64,000 bases of DNA from Legionella maioricensis (GTDB lineage Bacteria; Pseudomonadota; Gammaproteobacteria; Legionellales; Legionellaceae): positions 1 to 64,000 of the forward strand of contig NZ_JAJKBJ010000015.1 of NCBI RefSeq assembly GCF_023618015.1, written 5' to 3'. The notes under the pieces were generated by a model. That model worked only from the letters and a program-made list of their open reading frames with translations. It had not been told where the DNA came from and made no database searches. The translations under genes and the position numbers were made by a program. Below are positions 34,601 to 42,482 of this stretch, one piece after another (position 1 is the stretch's first letter; the number at the start of each line of letters is the position of its first letter).

Positions 34601-37418
34601 ACTTTAAACTCAAACTGATGTTTTTGCACGTGAGTAAAACAAATAGCGGTTGATTGATGATAAAGGCGCTATTAAATAATTGAGTTATTAAATCAACGAT
34701 TGCTCTTTGTTTTAAACTTTTCATGGGAGGTAAATTAACATTTTCAATTTTGGTCTTTCTTAATTGAAATTTAATTTTATAAATTGCAATTAAAATATGA
34801 ATTAAATGAGGTTTTTCAGGTATTTTTACCCCAAAGCGTCGTAAAGCATCTATTCCCATTTGCAATGCTTCAGTATGTTTGCCCAAAGTAGAAAACATCT
34901 CTATTTTAAGTTTATAGATTTCAAGGCTATCGAGTGCATTTTTTGCATGGTTTAGCAGTTCGGAAAAATACTGATCTGCGGCGCTAAAGTCTCCAATCAA
35001 ATATTTGCAAACGGCTGATTCCTTATAAAGCTGAAATGCCAGATCATAGTTATTATTCCAATTTTCTATTCCTAGTAATTCAACTCCGGCTGATAAGTAT
35101 TCATTGGCGACATCATAAGCTGTTGCTGATTTTGCTCTTTGACCGGCCCAAAAATTATATTTTGCTAACAACAGCCTTTCATCCATATTATCAATTAAAA
35201 AGATACTTTGATTAAAGTGCTTCATCACATCAAATAAGCGTTCATCATCTTCTTCAAGTGATTTTTCTTTTAATAACAGTCTGCCTATCCTAAGGTGAAT
35301 TCTGGGTCTATCTTTTTGTTCAATGAGTTCGTAGGTTGCTTGCTGAATCCTGTCATGAGCAAATTGATAATGTAATGTATTGGTGAGAGACGTAACCTTG
35401 TCGTTTATTCCCACCAACCCCAGTGTTTTATAAGTTTCATCAAGAGGATAAATTAAATTGGTTTCAATCGCTTGCCCTAATTGCTCTGCTGTTTGGCTGG
35501 TAGTTTGATTGTTAATAATAGACAAAGTTTTAAAATCAAATTGGTGCCCTAAACAGGAACATAGTTTTAAAGTTTCTTGGGTGGCAAGGGGAAGTAAATT
35601 AATTTTAGCGGTAAGTAGATTAACCACGTTATCAGTAGCGCTTTGTTGTTGAATCCTGGTTAAGTCCCATTCCCAGGAACCCCGTTCATAAGAGAAAAAC
35701 AATATTTTTTCCTGATGAATGATTTTAAGAAATTCATTAATAAAAAATGGATTGCCTTGGGTTTTATCGAAAATGCTTTTAACAAGACTTTGCATTTTTT
35801 CCGAGGTTCCAGATAAAGTATCTTGCAAAAGTTGTTGAATATTGTTCAATTGTAATGGTTGTAAAATTAATGTAGTAAATTCAATGTTATTCTTTTTTAA
35901 ATTATTAATGGTTAACTGTAACGAATGTTTCTCATTAATTTCATTATCGCGATAAGCCCCAATAATCAATAAATAGTTCGTTTCATGATCTTGTAATAAA
36001 TTTTCAATAAAATTAAGAGAGGAGTTATCTGCCCATTGCAAATCATCAAGGAACATCACTAATGGATGCTCACTCTGAGCAAAAACCCGCACAAAATTTT
36101 GGAACACCAGATTGAACCGAATTTGCGCATCGGCTGGATTGAGTAAGGGTACAGGCGGTTGCTCACCTATAATTAACTCTACTTCTGGAATCACATCAAT
36201 CACCACTTGTCCAATATGACCAAGAGCAAAAACCAGCTGTTCTTTAAGTTTTTTCAATCGATATTCACTTTCAGAAAGTACTTGTTTCACCAGATTTTTA
36301 AAGGCGGTAACAATGGCGCTATAAGGGATACTTCGCCGTAATTGATCAAATTTACCCTGAATATAATAACCTTTATGTTGTACTATAGGCTTATGCACTT
36401 CTTTAACGAGGGATGATTTACCAATTCCAGAATAACCGCCAATGAATACAATTTCCTTGGCGCCTTGACTTATCCGATTAAATGCCTCAAGTAAATGATG
36501 TACCTGTGATTCTCGACCATACAAATTTCGGGAAATGCTTAAGTGATCTCTTATATCATTTAATCCTAAGGTGAATTTACTGTTAATCCCTGATTGTTGC
36601 CATTGTTTAAGACATTCAAGAATATCTGCTTTTAGTCCAGTAATACTGGAATAACGTTTTTCAGGCATTTTTTCTAATAATTTATCGATTATTGCTGCGA
36701 TCATTTTAGGTGTATCAGATCGAATATCTGATACATTAGGCGGTTTTTTTGCGATGTGGCAATGAACTAACTCAAGCGCGTCAGTAGTTTGAAATGGTAA
36801 TTGATTAGTCAACATTTCATAAAGTGTTACGCCCAGTGAATAAAAATCGGTACGGTAATCCACAGGACGGTTGATGCGCCCTGTTTGTTCAGGAGAAATA
36901 TAAGCCAACCCATCTTGAAGCTCATCTAAACTTAGATAATCAAAAGTTTCTTCAGATAGTTTAATAGAAGCACTTAAATCAATCAGTTTAAGATTTAATT
37001 TTTCAGGATCTATAACCAGATTAGAAGGCTTAATTTGTTTGTGAATAATCTTTCGTTGATGCAGTTCTCCTATGATATCAACCAGTTGTATGGCCAGATT
37101 AAAAAAATCACTTAATTCTAATTGGTTCATCACACAATAAGAAGTTAATAGCTGCCCCTCTACACCCTCAAGGATTAATACAGGAACCGGAGTATTTTGA
37201 AGAAAATCATGAGCCTTTATAACAGTAGGCGCTTCAATCATCTTCAATAACTGGAATTCATGTTGCAATATTGCGAAATGTTCGGAAGATGAACAATCAG
37301 TATTAGGAGTTTTTAATAAGACTTTACACTTATCTTTGAGTCTGATGGCATAATAAGTATCAATATTATGATTTTGCCGCATTTTTTCTTGTAAGATGTA
37401 TCCTGCTATGGAAATCAT
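31665..37418 (-). CDS. Giant signalling protein: kinase-like, AAA ATPase, TPR-like, GAF, GGDEF, EAL
   Basis: 1917 residues. The Ser/Thr kinase-like domain (1-270) keeps Lys36, Lys130, Asn133 and Asp147, but the catalytic-loop aspartate is Gln128 (IIHKQIKPSN) and DFG is DLS. AAA_16 ATPase domain: Walker A GGYSGIGKSS (Lys334) and Walker B LVMFLDDLQWAD. A long helical TPR-like region is followed by GAF (about 1290-1440). GGDEF domain: intact ARIGGDEF with an upstream RxxD inhibitory site (REGD). EAL domain: LEALLRW, ELEITE, DDFGTG and KIDKAF all present. It should both make and degrade cyclic di-GMP under multi-input control. Cytoplasmic; no signal peptide. Confidence 0.93.
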   Translation of the reverse strand: MISIAGYILQEKMRQNHNIDTYYAIRLKDKCKVLLKTPNTDCSSSEHFAILQHEFQLLKMIEAPTVIKAHDFLQNTPVPVLILEGVEGQLLTSYCVMNQLELSDFFNLAIQLVDIIGELHQRKIIHKQIKPSNLVIDPEKLNLKLIDLSASIKLSEETFDYLSLDELQDGLAYISPEQTGRINRPVDYRTDFYSLGVTLYEMLTNQLPFQTTDALELVHCHIAKKPPNVSDIRSDTPKMIAAIIDKLLEKMPEKRYSSITGLKADILECLKQWQQSGINSKFTLGLNDIRDHLSISRNLYGRESQVHHLLEAFNRISQGAKEIVFIGGYSGIGKSSLVKEVHKPIVQHKGYYIQGKFDQLRRSIPYSAIVTAFKNLVKQVLSESEYRLKKLKEQLVFALGHIGQVVIDVIPEVELIIGEQPPVPLLNPADAQIRFNLVFQNFVRVFAQSEHPLVMFLDDLQWADNSSLNFIENLLQDHETNYLLIIGAYRDNEINEKHSLQLTINNLKKNNIEFTTLILQPLQLNNIQQLLQDTLSGTSEKMQSLVKSIFDKTQGNPFFINEFLKIIHQEKILFFSYERGSWEWDLTRIQQQSATDNVVNLLTAKINLLPLATQETLKLCSCLGHQFDFKTLSIINNQTTSQTAEQLGQAIETNLIYPLDETYKTLGLVGINDKVTSLTNTLHYQFAHDRIQQATYELIEQKDRPRIHLRIGRLLLKEKSLEEDDERLFDVMKHFNQSIFLIDNMDERLLLAKYNFWAGQRAKSATAYDVANEYLSAGVELLGIENWNNNYDLAFQLYKESAVCKYLIGDFSAADQYFSELLNHAKNALDSLEIYKLKIEMFSTLGKHTEALQMGIDALRRFGVKIPEKPHLIHILIAIYKIKFQLRKTKIENVNLPPMKSLKQRAIVDLITQLFNSAFIINQPLFVLLTCKNISLSLKYGYTDSTSLSLPGYAFIIMHSLDFYDDAISFVSLYNRLKKEYGASNFEGKNQLVLATFIEPYQKSIKMCNNTILKAFSLCCEAGDLVYSNYSNLLLVIHSLTRGKNLNEVKKNIHSALSFMSRVTISDFINVAKFWDYLTQCLENNELSKVEEAGVFEGQILQGKNKTELSFFYSSLTRLYFLLGNFEEAIKAGKNHELYSDYDKGLLSHLEGKFFFAQALFYHLPALAKKERRSTLKRLKQLNFFIAKYAAWCPENYKVYALLMESEFACLEHNQEHVLALYEQAIEMALTNGLGLIAAIACERAGHYCMTFQIDRIANLYLHSAHRYFNEWGALTKVQLLEQKYPTLTFKYNTSNYNVALSNLPQSKTNTKSLDMLALFKFTQLISSEIRLDKLLQKFLMIVLENAGAQRSIILAKVNEQWVMEAEGNLEQQVIYLNKPISESDASPTYPISLLNYVQHTQKPIILNDAIQSELTFQDAYVQQENPRSLLMMPLFYNGQLRRILYLENNSNSYTFTSNHLDSLQLLASQAMTSLENANLYYQATHDPLTGLANRSLLYELFQQATRQIGRTQEKLALLFLDIDYFKVINDTLGHDNGDKLLVHVANILSSILREGDVAARIGGDEFTVILTNILSNDQVTIIVERLLNELSKPVPIDGHLIQITSSMGISLFPTDGHDIQTLLKLADTALYQAKEKGRNQFHYYSTELYEEYQHTHGLDKELQRAYDQQEFFLMYQPVHHAMTGEIIGLEALLRWNHPEKGILAAGDFIHTLEQSQLIIPVSEWGIKTVCQQAKIWHDKKILTGSVAINVSTIQFIRHSLSRVVAEVLTDTQLSPSCIELEITETSFIEYNERFYKEMDSLKEMGIKLVIDDFGTGYSSLSYLKHLPVYKIKIDKAFINNCHNDYLDQTIINAITTIAHKLNIKVIAEGVENSAQLKLLQRQNIDGIQGFYFSRPLTAEHCEKYLKKSLLQKILKE

Positions 37419-37903
37419 TTAAAGCCTTGTTTTTTCATTTAAATAATTCGCTGATGAGGAAGAAAATGGCTCACCTCATGCGGATCAACTTAGAGTGAAG
37501 GATACTTGGGATGCTTCCACTTCTCCTTTTAATATTAGTTCTATTTTTGACCATTTTCCAGGTTAAAAAATGACCATGAGGTAGAAAAAATAATGTTCCC
37601 ACGTCATCAGAACAAGTCCGGATTTTTCTAAGGCTATGAGTTTAGTTCCTGTCTTCAAAACTGACTGGTATAACGTATAAAACCTTTTCTCCTCAGTTGT
37701 TATTTATTAGTCTTTTGTTTATTATCAGTTCATCAATACTAAAATGATGGGCCTTGAGGCGCAGTGTTCTATTCATCCTGACAGATACCGTGCTGTTTCC
37801 AGATGATCTCTCGCTAAGGCTCGAGATGACGGGGAAGCTCCCGGAGCAGACCGCACTTCAGACGGTTAATGACGAATTGCCACGAATAAATGGTCTAAAT
37901 TCA
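37419..37903. other. Intergenic region with half repeat element
   Basis: It separates the large signalling gene from the GST gene. It contains a half copy of the CGTCATCTCGAG hairpin (right arm, 37802-37831). An open frame running in from 37754 crosses the repeat and is not credible as part of the GST protein. Otherwise nothing recognised. Confidence 0.4.
37802..37831. repeat. Half copy of the CGTCATCTCGAG hairpin
   Basis: Only the right arm is present (GATCTCTCGCTAAGGCTCGA through GATGACG). The expected left arm is missing, so it cannot form the full hairpin. Confidence 0.7.
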
Positions 37904-38506
37904 ATGGATTATCGAATACTCTATACGTTCAGGCGCTGTCCTTATGCTATCAGAGCAAGAATGGCACTGGCCTATTCCAAGATTGATGTGCATCAACACG
38001 AGGTTGATCTTAAAAATAAGCCTCCGGAATTACTCAAAGCATCTGCTAAAGGTACTGTGCCAGTGTTACTGTTAGAAGATGGTCGTGTCCTTGAGCAGAG
38101 CATGGATATTATCATCTGGGCATTAACCCAATCGGATCCTGATGGCTGGTTAAGTACGGAACTGAAAGAGCAGGGCGATGATTTAATTTATTATAATGAC
38201 ATTAAATTTAAACCCCTTTTAGATAATTACAAATACCCCAAAAATTCTGAGAAGAATGATCCAGCCTATTACCGGGATAAAGCCAGAATTTATCTCAATC
38301 AGTTAAATTCATTGTTAAAGAGTAACCGTTACCTGTTAACTGACCACATTAGTTTTGCAGACGTCGCAATATTTCCGTTCATCAGACAATTTTATATGGT
38401 TGACACGCAATGGTTCGAGCAGAGTGAATATAAATACCTTCAAACCTGGTTGTCCTCTTTTTTAAACTCAGAACTATTTATTAAGGTCATGAAAAAAATT
38501 CCATAA
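37904..38506 (+). CDS. Glutathione S-transferase family protein
   Basis: A 200-residue protein. Thioredoxin-fold N-terminal domain (YRILYTFRRCPYAIRARMAL; KGTVPVLLLEDGRVLEQSMD, with the cis-Pro VPV and the ES/QS glutathione-contact site) and helical C-terminal domain. The CPYA motif resembles glutaredoxin-like or omega-type GSTs with a cysteine nucleophile. The start at 37904 is where homology begins; the upstream open frame is repeat-derived. No clear ribosome-binding site. Confidence 0.8.
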   Translation: MDYRILYTFRRCPYAIRARMALAYSKIDVHQHEVDLKNKPPELLKASAKGTVPVLLLEDGRVLEQSMDIIIWALTQSDPDGWLSTELKEQGDDLIYYNDIKFKPLLDNYKYPKNSEKNDPAYYRDKARIYLNQLNSLLKSNRYLLTDHISFADVAIFPFIRQFYMVDTQWFEQSEYKYLQTWLSSFLNSELFIKVMKKIP

Positions 38507-38530
38507 CTATTTTAGAACTGTATTACGTTC

Positions 38531-38606
38531 TGGAGATCTCTCGCTAACGCTCGAGATGACGAAGGAAGGTCAAGATGACAAAGGAAGGTCGAAACGACAA
38601 AGGGAG
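38531..38606. repeat. Half hairpin with 19-bp tandem units
   Basis: The right arm of the CGTCATCTCGAG hairpin is followed by three 19-bp units: CTCGAGATGACGAAGGAAG, then two diverged copies. Each is the 12-bp terminus plus the 7-bp local sequence AAGGAAG or AAGGGAG. Located just after the GST stop. Confidence 0.8.
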
Positions 38607-38697
38607 ATCGTGATAACTCTCATCCCTGCCCGTTTATACATCCTGGCTACAGAATGATAGCATGTTACAGTATGCCATAAGCAGTCGGATTATAAGA

Positions 38698-38991
38698 TTA
38701 CGGTCGTATTTTAAATGTTTCCAATGGATTGGCGCGCTTTTGTCTGCCCTTAATTGCATCAGGATCTTTAACCGAAAGAAAGGAAGAAAAAATCCGACAG
38801 TCATGACTGATTTTAACTTCAGATGAATAAAGGGCACTTTTTTGGGTATTAATTTTTATTACCGCAATAAGATCACTGTCCTTCTCATAGATTTTTTCCA
38901 TTGCCATACGACAAAAATCCTCTGCGACAGCATGAGTTGGATGAATGACTGAAAACAGTAAAATCACTGCATAATTAAGTATTTTATCCAT
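38698..38991 (-). CDS. Small secreted protein of unknown function
   Basis: A 97-residue product with a signal peptide (about residues 1-23, cleavage near HAVA-ED). The mature part is 74 residues with two cysteines (FCRMA; DCRIF) that could form a disulfide. No family recognised. Confidence 0.6.
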   Translation of the reverse strand: MDKILNYAVILLFSVIHPTHAVAEDFCRMAMEKIYEKDSDLIAVIKINTQKSALYSSEVKISHDCRIFSSFLSVKDPDAIKGRQKRANPLETFKIRP

Positions 38992-39143
38992 CCGCGACTT
39001 CTTTAATTAATCCCGCTAATTTAATAATTATGAACCACATGGAGGCATTTAAGTAAAAAAGATTAAATCTTGAGGCAACTGTGGAAACGCATTTCTATGT
39101 GTGCAAATATAGAATAGCTAAATCAATCCTCAAGGAGACAACA

Positions 39144-40397
39144 ATGAATGTTGGAGCAGTAAGGAAAATTGTAGAAGCATTTAAGGTAGAGATTGAGAAA
39201 ACTGCAAATAAAGAATCACGAAAATTAAGTCAACAATTAGATGATTTATTTGATGATTTGAATGATAACGATCTGATTGACGCCCTCCTTGGTAATCAAG
39301 TTAAACGTATTATTATGCTGTTCTGGGAACAAGCAAGCCAGTGGCCGATAACTGAGGATTGGGCTACCAATGCCCCAGTTTCCGCCTGGCTTAAACTTCA
39401 AGATGATTTGCGGGAAACCAAGTGGGAAATCCAGACAGCCCATCATGGTTATTTTTATCATTGTTTGGAATGGCAGTATGACCAAAATGGTGATGGCGTA
39501 CTCGCGGCCAATCAATTAATGCCTGTGCTCATAAGATGTTGCCGTATGCTTGGCTACGCTGAAAAACAAGAAGAGAACTACCCCTTTTCTCGTTTAACGT
39601 CAAAGATAGATCTAGTTGAAAACTTAAAAAAATCCTTTTTAATTGATGGGGTTAAATCCATAGTGACTTCCCTTGCGGTACTTTTCTATCTGCATTATCA
39701 CCATTGTTCTCCTGCCCAATTGGCAATTTTACCGCATTTAATAAAATACCGTATCAATACAACAGATGAAGAAAGACGCTCCGAAACAGCCGTAGTTACC
39801 GCGTTAGGACATGCGCCTCAAAAAGCCCTTATTTTCTTCAAACAAATGGCCATCTATATCGAGGGTAAGGAATTTTTTACCAATCCGAGTCTGAAGAGTC
39901 TACCCAATTTAATTCCTAACTCCAAAAAAAAACTGCTTGAAGAGATTAATGACAAGCAGTGGTATTACTTAATTACTCACGCCATTCGTACTGAAGAACA
40001 GTCTCATTTAGTGGATCCCTTGATTAAAATACTTGGAGAGGATTTTGTTCAACAAAAAGATCAATCTTACCCAGCATCCTTATCATTTGCCGAAAAAGTG
40101 ATTCAGCAATTCACCGATATATCACCATTGATTCAGAAAAGATTGGTTTCTGCATTGCATTATTTCTGTCTTGAGCGGTACACGGTCCTATGTAATAGCA
40201 AGGCAGCGAAAAACCCGCTTTTGTGGTTCTCTCCTGCGACAAAATCCGGTGCTGCCCTAAAATTACAACAACGAGAAAGAGGCATTTCTACTCATTTAAG
40301 TCTTGTTGAATGGGCAGCCACGCTGGAGGGGCGCTTAAATAATTTGATCACCTTGTTTGACGAATATAAAAAAGACATTGAGACTCATATAAACTAA
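39144..40397 (+). CDS. Hypothetical protein, candidate effector
   Basis: A 417-residue, largely helical protein without signal peptide. Motifs include AHHGYFYHCLEWQYDQNGDG and a hydrophobic helix (SIVTSLAVLFYLHYHHC). No family recognised. The ATG at 39144 has AAGGAG 8 bases before it; an upstream in-frame ATG at 39081 lacks one. It lies in a stretch with other effector-like genes. Confidence 0.6.
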   Translation: MNVGAVRKIVEAFKVEIEKTANKESRKLSQQLDDLFDDLNDNDLIDALLGNQVKRIIMLFWEQASQWPITEDWATNAPVSAWLKLQDDLRETKWEIQTAHHGYFYHCLEWQYDQNGDGVLAANQLMPVLIRCCRMLGYAEKQEENYPFSRLTSKIDLVENLKKSFLIDGVKSIVTSLAVLFYLHYHHCSPAQLAILPHLIKYRINTTDEERRSETAVVTALGHAPQKALIFFKQMAIYIEGKEFFTNPSLKSLPNLIPNSKKKLLEEINDKQWYYLITHAIRTEEQSHLVDPLIKILGEDFVQQKDQSYPASLSFAEKVIQQFTDISPLIQKRLVSALHYFCLERYTVLCNSKAAKNPLLWFSPATKSGAALKLQQRERGISTHLSLVEWAATLEGRLNNLITLFDEYKKDIETHIN

Positions 40398-40439
40398 AAA
40401 CATGGTATATAACACAACAATCCCTTGTTTATAATCAGT

Positions 40440-41132
40440 TCATTGATAAATACCGTAGATGGCATGTGGTTTCTGTTTATGATAAGCCCAATAGCGATCA
40501 CCATAGGACCAATGCCAATATTCCGTGGGATAATTAACAAAACCCACTGCGTCTAAAACCGTACTCATTATTTTTCTATTTTGCTTCGCTTCTTCAGAAA
40601 TAATTTTAGCAGCAGTCAACGAAACAGAACCGTCCATATCCTCCATCCAGTCTTTTGGATGAATTCCCATGTTGATAGCGTCTCCTTGATCATCGATTAA
40701 ATACACATCAATGGCCCCACCAGTGGAATGAGGAGGAATATTATGCGAACCATCCAGATTAATTAATGGTGAAACAAGCTTAATTGTTTCAGTAAACAGT
40801 TGCTCTGGCGACCAGCCAGGGTGTTGATATTTAACCTTAGCAAATCGCGTATCAAATAATGTTCTTTGCAATTCCAAACTTCTAAAGCCTTCATAGAGAC
40901 AAAAGCGTAATCCCTCTGGTAATAAAGATTGAGCGCGCTTTAATTTTTCATAAACTGTGGCGCGCAGTTTAGTGTAATCTGAATTATTGGGGATTTCCGG
41001 GGAAGGTCCAAAAAGAATCTCTTGCTGATTTATTAAATCAACCATAATTTCTTTATTATCAATAGTAGGAACAGCCAACACTTCAGGATCAGCAATCAAT
41101 AAAAACCCATATTGTTCAGCATGATGAGACAT
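40440..41132 (-). CDS. ddpX: D-alanyl-D-alanine dipeptidase (VanX/DdpX family, M15D)
   Basis: A 230-residue zinc peptidase hydrolysing free D-Ala-D-Ala. Metal-ligand and catalytic motifs are visible: SHNIPPHSTGGAIDVYL (His and Asp ligands) and TEYWHWSYGDR (catalytic Glu and third ligand His). The conserved LRFCLYEGFRS carries the substrate-binding Arg. No vanA/vanH/vanR neighbours, so a catabolic or recycling role is likelier than vancomycin resistance. The ATG at 41132 is best placed for GGAGG; an ATG one codon earlier is too close. Confidence 0.9.
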   Translation of the reverse strand: MSHHAEQYGFLLIADPEVLAVPTIDNKEIMVDLINQQEILFGPSPEIPNNSDYTKLRATVYEKLKRAQSLLPEGLRFCLYEGFRSLELQRTLFDTRFAKVKYQHPGWSPEQLFTETIKLVSPLINLDGSHNIPPHSTGGAIDVYLIDDQGDAINMGIHPKDWMEDMDGSVSLTAAKIISEEAKQNRKIMSTVLDAVGFVNYPTEYWHWSYGDRYWAYHKQKPHAIYGIYQ

Positions 41133-41227
41133 CATTCCTCCATAACATACGTATTTTACTCCTCGATACCATTAAATAACCAACTCACTAAACCGCAGGA
41201 AATTCGTCACTTTGTTCGGGATGACGT

Positions 41228-42229
41228 TCAATTAACCCCTGGAAACTTAACCTGATCAGAGAAACATTCAATCTCTTCCGTTTCAGTTGCATCGACTGTT
41301 TTTTCAGAAAAAAAGCGTGGATACTGATTAGAAGAATTATGGCTCAAAAGAATATTAACCAGTTCTCCGATCATAGTGCTCAGCTCATTGCCCCAACCCA
41401 AATCTTGTTCGAGTATTGGTATACCTTTCTCTATAGCATCCTTAGCAATTAAGAAAAAAGCTCCTAGAATATTTGGCAGAGATAAATAAAACACGTGATC
41501 TCTGTAATCTTGCAATATATCTAATAACTCTTCTGCTGTTTGTTTTGCTTTAGGGTGGTGAGTTGCAATCGATTCAATATCTTGCTGAAACTCGTCCAGA
41601 ATCTTATTAACCCGATCAAGCAATTCCTGAAATGCTTCTTCATTGAGTTCATTAATTGCTTTTTCAAACTTAATAGTGGCTTTCTTATACCCATACTCGC
41701 CCCAACCCAAATTTTTTTCCAGACCTGGCATTGCTTTATTTATTTCTTTCTTAGCAACATGAACAAATTCTTTCATGGCGTCTTTATAAGAGCAATGGAA
41801 AATTTGATTTCTATAATCTTCCAACCCCCCTAATAACTCTGTTGCGGTTTGTTTTGCCTCAGGGTGGCGAGTTTCATCAACCGAGTCAATCTTTACTCTA
41901 AATTCTCCTAAAATCTTATTGACCGCATCAAGCTGAGGCTCGAATGATTTACTACGTCTGATTGCTTTTTCAACCCTAACAATGGCTTCCCTATATCCAG
42001 GAGGAAGAAGAGTTGAATAACTACCCAAAGGATCCCAATTTTTAATGGTAAAAAAAGAGTCTTCCAAGGCAATGGGCCTTTTTAGTTTATTCAATAAATC
42101 CTCCAGCTGCGATTTATCAAACGTTCTTTCTTCAACCTGATGAATTGTGGTTTGCAAATGGCTAAAACGCCTGACCAATTCTAACTTTACCTTACTAATT
42201 TTACGTTTGCCCTCTTTATAGTTGCTCAT
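41228..42229 (-). CDS. Hypothetical protein with a tandem internal duplication, candidate effector
   Basis: A 333-residue protein without signal peptide. Two clear repeats of about 100 residues (about 79-177 and 181-280) share VNKIL-EF, HP-AKQTA-ELL, DYR and a closing LE--LGWG. Each is predicted helical with one semi-hydrophobic helix. The C-terminal tail has an acidic block (TETEEIECF) like Dot/Icm signals. ATG at 42229 with GAGG 7 bases upstream. Function unknown. Confidence 0.65.
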   Translation of the reverse strand: MSNYKEGKRKISKVKLELVRRFSHLQTTIHQVEERTFDKSQLEDLLNKLKRPIALEDSFFTIKNWDPLGSYSTLLPPGYREAIVRVEKAIRRSKSFEPQLDAVNKILGEFRVKIDSVDETRHPEAKQTATELLGGLEDYRNQIFHCSYKDAMKEFVHVAKKEINKAMPGLEKNLGWGEYGYKKATIKFEKAINELNEEAFQELLDRVNKILDEFQQDIESIATHHPKAKQTAEELLDILQDYRDHVFYLSLPNILGAFFLIAKDAIEKGIPILEQDLGWGNELSTMIGELVNILLSHNSSNQYPRFFSEKTVDATETEEIECFSDQVKFPGVN

Positions 42230-42418
42230 CAAAATACCTCATTGATAAAATTTACACCAAATCAAATAATATACTTATTCAATAAAAATTCTTCCAGTTT
42301 AAACACGTATAAAATTTTTGTTAAGGAGGCTTGCTGTAGAAATAAAAAAACGCAAATTAATGAATTATTCGTCACAATGGTTTATCTACTGTGATGGTAC
42401 CTCTTCCCAAAGGCTTAA

Positions 42419-42451
42419 TTTAATATTTCGTTAATAAATTATTTGTATAAT
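42419..42451 (+). promoter_or_regulatory. PmrA-type box and consensus -10
   Basis: Direct repeats TTTAAT (42419-42424) and GTTAAT (42430-42435) with an 11-bp period, then exactly 10 bp to a perfect TATAAT (42446-42451), 31 bases before the start of the protease-like gene. The first box reads TTTAATATT, very close to the reported Legionella PmrA half-site cTTAATatT. Confidence 0.75.
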
Positions 42452-42482
42452 TATTACCCATTAATAAATGAATTAATACTTC

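Noticed and set aside
37754-37903. 50-residue N-terminal extension of the GST protein
   Set aside because: It passes through a half hairpin repeat and has no homology; GST similarity begins at 37904.
40440-41132. Vancomycin-resistance gene cluster
   Set aside because: Only the VanX-type dipeptidase is present; no ligase, dehydrogenase or regulatory pair.
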